Assembly: GCF_001921215.1 (NCBI RefSeq)
Contig: NZ_MSIF01000018.1
Span: forward strand, 62,001 to 126,000
Direction of reading: 5' to 3'
From: Actinophytocola xinjiangensis
GTDB taxonomy: Bacteria; Actinomycetota; Actinomycetes; Mycobacteriales; Pseudonocardiaceae
Length of the DNA stretch: 64,000 bases
The position numbers and the translations under genes were made by a program. Below, in pieces: positions 18,043 to 25,156 of this stretch. The notes under the pieces were generated by a model. The model was not told where the DNA came from. It made no database searches and saw nothing but the letters and a program-made list of their open reading frames with translations. Numbering within the stretch: the stretch's first letter is position 1; each line of letters begins with the position of its first letter.

Positions 18043-21000
18043 CTACTCCTCCGGCCGTCGCGTGCCGCTGATCCGCGCGAACATCCGGTCGGCGGCGACC
18101 CGCTCCCGCTCCATGCCCCGTTCGGCGAACACCGCCACCGCCTGCTCCAGCAACCCGGCCGCCTCCGCGGGCTCGCCCGTCCGCTCCAGGACGCCGGCGA
18201 GCGCGGTCCGGACCACCGCACCACCGCGGTGGTCCATGATCGTTTCGCGGACCTCCAGCGCCTCGGTGAACCAGCGTCGTGCCATCTCGTACCGGCCGGC
18301 CGCGGCCGTCACCTCGCCGAGGTTGAACAGCAGGTGCCCCTCCCCGATCACGTCCCGGCTGCGGCGCACCATCGCCAGCACCTCCACGAGCGTGCGCTCC
18401 GCCTCGTCGTGCGACCCGCTGCGGGCCTGCACCTGGCCGAGCCGGCGCAGCGCCCGCGCCACACCGCCCGCGTAGCCGACGCTCCGGTTGATCTCCATCG
18501 CGTCCGCGAGGTCGGCCCGCGCCGCGGCGAACTCCCCGCGCCGGCTCAGGATGTGCGCCCGCTGGGTCAGCACGGTCGCCCGGCCGACGATGTCCTCCAC
18601 CCGCCCGAAGTCGGCGATCGCCTGCCCGTACAGCGACAGCGCCAGGTCGTCCTCTCCCGCCCGGCGGGCCAGCAGCGCGAGGTCGCGCCGGCACAGCCCG
18701 GCGCCGCGCGGTTCGTCCAGCGCCACGAAGTCGGTCAGCGCCGCGTTGAGCGTCTCGTGGGCGCGCGCGTTCTGGCCCCGGGTCAGGTACAGCGTCCCCA
18801 ACGACCCGAGCAGCGCGGCCGTGCCCAGGATGTTGCCGGCCGCCCGGGTCGCGGTCAGCGCCGTCTGGTGGGTCTGCTGCCACTCGTCGAGGTGGCCGCG
18901 CAGCTCGCACAGCGTCGCGACGGTGACCGCCAGGTCCCAGCTCGCCTCGTGCAGCCCCGCGCCGACCGCCTGCCCGACGGCCGCGCACATGTTCTCCAGC
19001 TCGCCGGCCATCCAGTCGAGCGGGTCGGTCATCGCCTGGGCGACGTACTCCGGGTCCGGTTGCCAGCGGACGCCCGCGCCGTGCAGGACGGTGAAGTCGC
19101 CGCCGTACACCCGGCGGTGGGCCTGTTCGGCCAGCGCGAGCCAACCGCCGACGACCCGCTCCACCGCGCCGGCCCGGCGTGCCGGCGGGATCTCCGCGCC
19201 GGCCTTCTCCCTGGCGAACAGCCGCAGCATGTCCAGGAAGCGGTAGCGGAACTCGCCGGTCCTGGCCACCGACGAGACCTCCAGCATCTGGACGTCGACG
19301 AGCGGTTCGAGCAGGTCGGACGGGAAGGGTCGGTCGTCGTCGAGCACGGCACCGGCCAGCCAGCCGGGCAGTGACGGCCCGTCGAACTGGCTGAGCAGCG
19401 CGAACAGCTCGCGGGACCGGCTGTCCAGGCCGTCGTGGGTGAGCGAGAGGCTGGCCCGGATGGTCATCTCGCCGTGGGCGAGCTCGTCGAGGCGGTGCCG
19501 TTCGCTGGCGAGGCGGTGCACCATCGACGCGAGCGTCCAGTGCGGTCGCGCCGCCAGCCGGGCGGCGATGATCCGGACGGCGAGCGGCAGACCGCCGACG
19601 GTCGCGACGAGCGCCTCGGCCGCCGCGTGTTCGGCCGCCACCCGCTCGGTGCCCAGCACCGCGCCGAACAGCGCGAGCGACCGCGCGGCGTCCAGCACGG
19701 GCAGGTCGATGCGGTGCGCGCCGGGCACGCCGGTGAGCCGGGCGCGGCTGGTGACGATGACCGCGCAGGTGCTGCTGCCGGGCAGCAGCGGGAGGACCTG
19801 GCGTTCGCTGGTGGCGTCGTCGAGCACGACGAGGACCCGCCGCCCGGCGAGCAACGTGCGGTACATGTCGGACCGGCCGTCGAGGTCGTGCGGGATCATC
19901 GGGCCGGGGATGCCCAGGGCGCCGAGGAACCGGCCGAGCACGTCGAACGCGGCGCTCGGCTCGGCGCGGGTGCCCCGCAGGTCGCAGTACAGCTGGCCGT
20001 CGGGGAACTGCTCGGCGGCGACGCGGTGGCCCAGGTGCGCGGCGACCGTGCTCTTGCCGACCCCGGGCCGCCCGGTGATCACGACGACGCCGACCGCGCG
20101 GTGGCCGCCGGCCAGCACCGCCTGGGCGCCTGTCAGCACCGCCTGGGCGGCGTCCAGGACGGTGTCGTGGCCGACGAAGTCGGCGGTGTCGGCGGGCAGC
20201 TGGCGCGGGCAGGCGGTCCGTGACGCCGGTGGCCGCGGCTCGGGTTCCTCGGGTTCGCCGGCGGCGTCGGGGACGAGCAGGCGTTCGTCGCCGGCGAGGA
20301 TCGCGTTCTCCAGCAGCCGCAGCTCCGGCCCGGGTTCGAGCCCGAGTTCCTCGATGAGCATGTCGCGGCTCTCGCGGTAGGTGTCGAGCGCCTCGGCCTG
20401 CCGCCCGGAGCGGTACAGGGCGATCATGAGCAGGGCTCGGAGCCGTTCCCGCAGCGGGTTCTCGTGGGTCAGGTGGGTGATCTCGCCGACGAGCGTGCGG
20501 TGGCGTCCGAGGTGGAGTTCGAGTTCGAGGTAGTCCTCGATGGCGCTGAGGCGTTCCTCGTCCAGCCGCAGCGCGCGGGTGCGCAGGGCGCGGCTCTCCA
20601 TGCCGTCGAGGCAGCCGCCGCGCCACAACGCGACCGCGGCGCGCAGCATGCCGGCCGCCTCGGCGGTCCGCCCTTTCCTGGCGATGGCCCTGGCGCTGGT
20701 GACCGTGGTCGTGAAGGTGTGGGCGTCGAGGTCCTCGCCGGGGATCCGCAGCAGGTAGCCGGGCCGTTTGGTCTCGATGACGACGTTCACGCCGCCGATG
20801 GCGAGGTTCTTGCGCAGCCGGGACACGCAGATCTGGACCTGGGTGCGGGCGGTGTCCGGCGGGTCCTCGTCCCACAGCGCGTCGACGAGGTTGTCGATGC
20901 TGACGACCTGGTTCGCGTCCAGCAGCAGGAAGGCGAGGATCACCTGCTGGCGGCCGGGCGGGATGCGGACGGGGCCGTCGGGCCCTTCCACGTCCACCGG

Positions 21001-21054
21001 GCCGAGTATGCGGAAGGTGGGGTTCGGGTCCTGCGCAACCAATTCATTTGCCAT
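18043..21054 (-). CDS. AfsR-like SARP transcriptional activator (OmpR-HTH, BTAD, NB-ARC, TPR)
   Basis: A 1003-residue cytoplasmic regulator. Residues about 13-105 are an OmpR-type winged helix (FRILGPVDV, VSRLRKNL, GYLLRI), about 110-255 the bacterial transcriptional activation domain (ALYRSGRQAEALDTYR), and about 300-600 an NB-ARC ATPase with Walker A GRPGVGKST, followed by TPR-like helical repeats to the end. Length and order match full AfsR-type SARPs, which activate antibiotic clusters by binding 11-bp-spaced direct repeats next to -10 elements. Such repeats lie in its own divergent promoter region and upstream of the small secreted peptide. Start ATG 21054 has only a weak GAG ribosome site. 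Likely the main activator of the NRPS cluster; ligand sensed by the TPR part is unknown. Confidence 0.95.
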   Translation of the reverse strand: MANELVAQDPNPTFRILGPVDVEGPDGPVRIPPGRQQVILAFLLLDANQVVSIDNLVDALWDEDPPDTARTQVQICVSRLRKNLAIGGVNVVIETKRPGYLLRIPGEDLDAHTFTTTVTSARAIARKGRTAEAAGMLRAAVALWRGGCLDGMESRALRTRALRLDEERLSAIEDYLELELHLGRHRTLVGEITHLTHENPLRERLRALLMIALYRSGRQAEALDTYRESRDMLIEELGLEPGPELRLLENAILAGDERLLVPDAAGEPEEPEPRPPASRTACPRQLPADTADFVGHDTVLDAAQAVLTGAQAVLAGGHRAVGVVVITGRPGVGKSTVAAHLGHRVAAEQFPDGQLYCDLRGTRAEPSAAFDVLGRFLGALGIPGPMIPHDLDGRSDMYRTLLAGRRVLVVLDDATSERQVLPLLPGSSTCAVIVTSRARLTGVPGAHRIDLPVLDAARSLALFGAVLGTERVAAEHAAAEALVATVGGLPLAVRIIAARLAARPHWTLASMVHRLASERHRLDELAHGEMTIRASLSLTHDGLDSRSRELFALLSQFDGPSLPGWLAGAVLDDDRPFPSDLLEPLVDVQMLEVSSVARTGEFRYRFLDMLRLFAREKAGAEIPPARRAGAVERVVGGWLALAEQAHRRVYGGDFTVLHGAGVRWQPDPEYVAQAMTDPLDWMAGELENMCAAVGQAVGAGLHEASWDLAVTVATLCELRGHLDEWQQTHQTALTATRAAGNILGTAALLGSLGTLYLTRGQNARAHETLNAALTDFVALDEPRGAGLCRRDLALLARRAGEDDLALSLYGQAIADFGRVEDIVGRATVLTQRAHILSRRGEFAAARADLADAMEINRSVGYAGGVARALRRLGQVQARSGSHDEAERTLVEVLAMVRRSRDVIGEGHLLFNLGEVTAAAGRYEMARRWFTEALEVRETIMDHRGGAVVRTALAGVLERTGEPAEAAGLLEQAVAVFAERGMERERVAADRMFARISGTRRPEE

Positions 21055-21210
21055 TTCTCGACGAGCACACGGTTCGACGTCGCCCCGGCCAGAGGTGGAC
21101 GATCCTTCAATCTACGTGGTAATGGCCGCGTCTGACTATCACTCCGGTGCCCCAACATGTGCGCCATCCGACACGAGGTGGATTCCCCCATTCGGGCCAT
21201 CAAGGCCGGG

Positions 21211-21260
21211 CGCCGGGATAACACGAGGATATCGGCGGGATGCCGGGGGTCGGAAGTATC
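21211..21260 (+). promoter_or_regulatory. SARP operator: three direct repeats at 11-bp spacing
   Basis: GGGATA (21215), AGGATA (21226) and GGGATG (21237) are exactly 11 bases apart, on one face of the helix. An AAGTAT -10-like hexamer follows at 21254, then GAGGAG and the ATG at 21297. This is the textbook layout of a SARP-activated promoter, in the 242-base intergenic region between the SARP gene and the SnoaL-like gene. Confidence 0.7.
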
Positions 21261-21296
21261 AACGACACGCCCCCGGTACCAGAGGAGAAATACCCC

Positions 21297-21674
21297 ATGG
21301 CCGGCAGAACTCCCAGCCTCCCGCCGAGCGAGGCCCTGATGGCGGCCGGTGTGGACCACGTCCGCCTGCTGTACGCCTACCTGGACGCGGGGGAACTGGA
21401 TGCCTACGCGTCGCTGGTGCACGAGCACACCGAACTGCGCGGTGTCGGCCCGCGTGACGCCGACGGCCGCGAGGACGCGGTCCGCGTGCTGCGCGCGCTT
21501 CCGCCGGGCGCGCACGATCTCCGCACGATCGAACCCGGCGACCGGACGGTCACCGTGACGGGGCAGTACACCACCCCGAACGGAACGGTCGGTTTCGCCG
21601 ACGTCTTCACCCTCTCCGACTGCGGACTGATCCACAGTCACCACCGGCGTCCGCCGACGCCCGCAGGTTCCTGA
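21297..21674 (+). CDS. SnoaL/NTF2-like protein
   Basis: A 125-residue NTF2-like fold protein (LLYAYLDAGELDAYASLVHEH, ending FADVFTLSDCGLI). ATG 21297 is preceded by AGAGGAGAAA and a SARP-type promoter, so it is probably a direct SARP target. The family ranges from cyclases to simple binding proteins; no catalytic residue assignment is possible by eye. Its last 68 bases overlap the 3' end of the convergent flavin monooxygenase gene, and its C-terminus (HHRRPPTPAGS) is atypically polar compared with the hydrophobic final strand usual in the family. It is diverged from the other SnoaL-like protein at 14517. Confidence 0.8.
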   Translation: MAGRTPSLPPSEALMAAGVDHVRLLYAYLDAGELDAYASLVHEHTELRGVGPRDADGREDAVRVLRALPPGAHDLRTIEPGDRTVTVTGQYTTPNGTVGFADVFTLSDCGLIHSHHRRPPTPAGS

Positions 21675-22830
21675 TGAGCGCGGTGGACTTGCCCGCGACG
21701 ACCGCCGCGACGTAGCGGTTGACCACCGGCAGCCGCGCGGCCAGCAACGCCGCCCGCCGCACCCGCAGCTGTGTCGGCGAGGTCGGCAGGAACCACCGGG
21801 CGCCACCCCGGGCGGTTTTCTGCTTCTCCTCGGCGATCGGCCGCCACAGCCGTTCGTACTCGGCGAGCGCGTCACCGAGCGAGGGTGCCTGATCCACCTG
21901 GTGTGCCAACAGATAGGCACCGGCGATCCCCAACGACGCGCCCTGCCCGGCGAGCGGCGAGACCGCGTAACAGGCGTCCCCCACCAGCACGACCCGCCCC
22001 CGGCTCCAGTTCGGCATCACGATCTGGGCGACCTGGTCGTAGTACACGTCCTCGGAGGGTGGGCACCGGTCGAGCGCCTCCGGCACGACCCACCCCAGAC
22101 CGCGACAGAACTCCCGAACGCCCGCCCGAAAGTCGCCTGGCAACGTCGGATCAGGTGTGCGGTGGACGGCGAAGGCGGCGACCCGCCCGTCGCGCAGGGC
22201 GTAGAAGCCCATCTGCCGCCCGACCGTGTCGGTCAGACAGAACTGTCCTCGGATCGCGTCGTGGATCCGCGGCGCGTCGAACTGATAAGCGGCGGTGTGG
22301 AATCCGAGATACCGCAGGAACCGTTTCTCGTCCCCGAACACCAACCGCCGCACCGACGAGTGCACACCGTCGGCGCCGACCAGCAGATCGGCCGCCAGCT
22401 CCGACCCGTCAGCCAGGCCCACCCGAACGGAGTCACCACGATCAACGACGTCGACGACGGCGGAACCGAACCGCAGTTCCACCGCCGGGGGCAGGTGCTC
22501 ACGCAGCATCCGCTCAAGGTCGGGCCGCAGCACGCTGAGCAGTCGCCCCCCGACTGCCCCGGCGAACCGACCGAAGTCGATCCCCGCACGCCGGCGCCCC
22601 TGCCCGTCGAGCAAACTCGCCTCCTCCACCCGGTACGCGACGTCCTCCAGCGCGGGCAGCAGCCCCATCGCCTCGATGGCGTCGTAGCCGGCCCCAAAGA
22701 AGTCGATCATGTACCCCTGGGGCCGGGGTCCTGGCGACCGCTCCACCACCACGACGTCGTTGCCCAGCGACGACAACCGGTTCGCGATGGCCAACCCGGT
22801 GATCCCCGCACCACACACCACGACCTTCAT
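21607..22830 (-). CDS. FAD-dependent monooxygenase (PHBH/TetX-like class A)
   Basis: A 407-residue flavoprotein: dinucleotide fold VVVCGAGITGLAIANRL at residues 3-19, a central DG motif, and GDACYAVSPLAGQGASLG near 290 for FAD pyrophosphate/ribityl binding. Single-component class A monooxygenases of this type hydroxylate aromatic or polyketide/peptide substrates or inactivate antibiotics using NADPH and O2. ATG 22830 was chosen because GGGAGGAGGG precedes it and the Rossmann strand follows at once; the longer reading frame upstream belongs to the TetR gene. Stop and start overlap (TGATG) with the TetR gene, so they form an operon. Either a tailoring or a self-resistance/detoxification role fits. 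Confidence 0.92.
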   Translation of the reverse strand: MKVVVCGAGITGLAIANRLSSLGNDVVVVERSPGPRPQGYMIDFFGAGYDAIEAMGLLPALEDVAYRVEEASLLDGQGRRRAGIDFGRFAGAVGGRLLSVLRPDLERMLREHLPPAVELRFGSAVVDVVDRGDSVRVGLADGSELAADLLVGADGVHSSVRRLVFGDEKRFLRYLGFHTAAYQFDAPRIHDAIRGQFCLTDTVGRQMGFYALRDGRVAAFAVHRTPDPTLPGDFRAGVREFCRGLGWVVPEALDRCPPSEDVYYDQVAQIVMPNWSRGRVVLVGDACYAVSPLAGQGASLGIAGAYLLAHQVDQAPSLGDALAEYERLWRPIAEEKQKTARGGARWFLPTSPTQLRVRRAALLAARLPVVNRYVAAVVAGKSTALIRNLRASADAGGDCGSVRSRRG

Positions 22831-23396
22831 CAGCCCTCCTCCCGCCCCACGAGCCGACGCACGACAGCGACCACTGCGGCGGGATCCGCGCCGACGCCCA
22901 GTCCCCGGTGCAGAAGCACCCCGTCCACACAGGCCGCCACGACCGAAGCCGTCTCCTCCGCCAACGGAACCCCCCGCTCCCCGAACCAACTCCCCAACCG
23001 CCGCCGAAACCCGTCAACGACCCCGACGATCTCCGCCCGGAGCCCCTCGTCGCGGGTGGCGGCCAGATAGGCCTCGACGAACAACAGTGAGGTCGGATCG
23101 TTCCCCGAGTACTGGTCGGTCGACCCCAGCAACACCTCAACGGCATCGGCCGGCGTGCGGGCGAGCCCGAGGATCCCGTCGACCCCGTCCAGCACCTGCC
23201 GCATGGCCCCCACCGCCGCCTCGTTCAACAACGCCCCCAGCGACGGGAAGTGGTAGTGCACCACGCTCGGCGTGACCCCGGCCCGTTCGGCCAGGACCCG
23301 CGTGCTCACCGCCGTCCACCCCCGCTCGGGAATGAGCTCCGCCGCGGCGGCCAGCAACCGCTGCCGCACCTCCTGTCCGCGCACCGCCGCCGTCAC
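22830..23396 (-). CDS. TetR-family regulator
   Basis: A 188-residue repressor with an N-terminal TetR helix-turn-helix (LLAAAAELIPERGWTAVSTR, AERAGVTPSVVHYHFPS) and a helical ligand-binding domain. GTG 23396 is preferred over longer starts because GGAGGT sits six bases before it. It is cotranscribed with the flavin monooxygenase downstream (1-base overlap). A perfect 16-bp palindrome just before the ribosome site is its likely operator, implying autorepression released by a small molecule that the monooxygenase handles. Confidence 0.92.
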   Translation of the reverse strand: MTAAVRGQEVRQRLLAAAAELIPERGWTAVSTRVLAERAGVTPSVVHYHFPSLGALLNEAAVGAMRQVLDGVDGILGLARTPADAVEVLLGSTDQYSGNDPTSLLFVEAYLAATRDEGLRAEIVGVVDGFRRRLGSWFGERGVPLAEETASVVAACVDGVLLHRGLGVGADPAAVVAVVRRLVGREEG

Positions 23397-23408
23397 CGTA
23401 CCTCCTAC

Positions 23409-23424
23409 CAGGGCGATCGCCCTG
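23409..23424. promoter_or_regulatory. Perfect 16-bp palindrome, probable TetR operator
   Basis: CAGGGCGATCGCCCTG is its own reverse complement and lies between the probable promoter and the ribosome site of the TetR gene. A further CAGGGC half-site (as GCCCTG) occurs at about 23445. Position and symmetry are typical for an autoregulatory TetR operator. Confidence 0.7.
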
Positions 23425-23704
23425 AACACTCGTCCTGTACGACTGCCCTGATCGTAGCCCACCCGTCAACGACGGAAGCGCTGGCAACCACACTTCGGGG
23501 TGCTTCCGCTCGGTCAGGCTCTCCCCACACCTGACGGACCATCTCTGCCGGGAGAAGGCGCGACCCGGTACAGGGAGCGGATCCAGGTGACGCGGCGATG
23601 ACCGACGTCGCCGGTGACCGGAGTCGACGACGAGGGCCCGCGGTTGGCCGTGGCGCTACTGCTGACGTTCACGCCCCGCGAACGCGCAGAAGCGCCGCTG
23701 GCGG
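23425..23704. other. Non-coding stretch between TetR and endonuclease genes
   Basis: Together with the operator, about 308 bases without a supported gene. It contains the TetR promoter and a 7-bp inverted repeat with long loop (CGGAAGC at 23473, GCTTCCG at 23502). Reading frames crossing it are shadows without ribosome sites. I see no RNA gene or clear terminator. Confidence 0.5.
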
Positions 23705-25009
23705 CTACTCGATGACCGTGTAGGTGATGCCGTTCCATTCGGTGGGCCCGCTGGATCCCGCCGCCGAGAAGTGGATCTCGAAGTTCATCGTGGCGCCCTC
23801 GGGGGACAGGTCGCCCACGCCCTGGGTTTCGCAGTGGTCCTTGCCGCCGTCGATGCGTTCCTCGAACGTCTGGCCGTTGTTCGTGGCCTTGAGGTACGGG
23901 GCGAGGCTGTCGGCCGCGACGTCGCAGATGGTCAGGTCGTCGAGGTCGCGGCCGTGGTCGTCGTCGGCGTGGTCGTTCCACTCGACGGTGGCGACGATCT
24001 CGCCGTGGTGGTAGATGGGACGGACGTACCCGTCGGGTGTCTGGACCGTGAAGTCCTTGGCGAAGCCGCCGAGAACGGCGTGATGGTCCGAGCACGGCCC
24101 GCCGCACCCGTTCGGAATGGGCAGCACGTCGATCTCGTCGTAGCCACCGCCCAGGCGGTTCTCGCTGACGAACACGTAGTCGATCTTCTTGCCCCTGGCG
24201 CCGCATCCCGGTGGCGCCGGGTGGATGTCACGGTCGTAGTACTTGGTGAACTGGCCGTACCCGAGGCACGGGTAGCTGCCGTCACCGCCGGTCCTGTCGT
24301 CCAGCTCCCGGAACTCGCCGACGTTGTCCCCGTTGACCTCGGTGTCGACACTCGCGGAGTACAGCTGGTTGAGCCGTCCCTCGTGGGGTTGGGTGTTGAG
24401 ATCCCCGGCCAGGACGACCACGTCCCCGGCACTGACGTACGAGTTCACCGTGGCGGCGACCTGGCCGACCTGCGTGTCGCGAACACCGTCGGCACCCGGG
24501 CTGATGTGGGTGGCACACATCTTGACGCTCGTGTTCGCCCGCAACATGACACAGCGCAAGGAAAACACCCGGTTCGCGAAGTCCGGATCGTTCACCAGCC
24601 TGGTCACCTCGGCGGGGCTGCTGGCGGCCAGCTCGTACCGGCTGTAGATCCCGGTGCCGACCGTCCCGGTCCCGTCGCAGCCACCCCGCCGATCCATGAC
24701 GTCGAACCGCGAGTAGTTCGCGCCCTGCGGCCAACCGTTGCGTTGCAGCCAACCCTGCACGTTCTTGTACTGACCCTGACACAACTCGTTGAGCACCACG
24801 AAGTCCGGATCACGCTCGGCGATCACCGCCTGCACGGCCCTTGCCTGTTCGGTGACCGAACCGGCCGACAGACCGCCCCAGACGTTCCACTGCAGGACGG
24901 TGAACTTCCCGTCCGCGATCGAGGCACTGCCCGGCTGGGCCGGTGTCGCGACCAACCCCGCCACCACCAAGACCCCCGCCAGGACCCCACTGACGACCCG
25001 ACGCCCCAT
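23705..25009 (-). CDS. Secreted endonuclease/exonuclease/phosphatase-family protein
   Basis: A 434-residue exported protein: signal peptide at residues 1-29 (MGRRVVSGVLAGVLVVAGLV, cleavage near SAS-I), then the EEP metal-dependent fold with QWNVWGG, a catalytic Glu in LNELC, GDLNTQP, IDYVFVS and SDHHAVLG, the complete catalytic set. Relatives are extracellular DNases, sphingomyelinase-type phosphodiesterases or phosphatases; the substrate cannot be fixed. About 100 further residues (from TPDGYVRPIY) form a beta-rich C-terminal domain I do not recognise, perhaps for substrate or wall binding. Several Cys pairs suggest disulfides outside the cell. It is divergent from the RCC1-like secreted protein gene across 147 bases. 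Confidence 0.9.
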   Translation of the reverse strand: MGRRVVSGVLAGVLVVAGLVATPAQPGSASIADGKFTVLQWNVWGGLSAGSVTEQARAVQAVIAERDPDFVVLNELCQGQYKNVQGWLQRNGWPQGANYSRFDVMDRRGGCDGTGTVGTGIYSRYELAASSPAEVTRLVNDPDFANRVFSLRCVMLRANTSVKMCATHISPGADGVRDTQVGQVAATVNSYVSAGDVVVLAGDLNTQPHEGRLNQLYSASVDTEVNGDNVGEFRELDDRTGGDGSYPCLGYGQFTKYYDRDIHPAPPGCGARGKKIDYVFVSENRLGGGYDEIDVLPIPNGCGGPCSDHHAVLGGFAKDFTVQTPDGYVRPIYHHGEIVATVEWNDHADDDHGRDLDDLTICDVAADSLAPYLKATNNGQTFEERIDGGKDHCETQGVGDLSPEGATMNFEIHFSAAGSSGPTEWNGITYTVIE

Positions 25010-25156
25010 GGTTCCCCCTCACGACACGACCCGCGAACCGGAAGCCACCCTAACCCGTGACCGATTGCCGGGGCAGCGTTTCCGTGCGAAGATCGACCGC
25101 CGACTCGGCGGGGGGCGCGGCACGGGGTTGAGTCGGATCCACCACTGGAGTGACCC

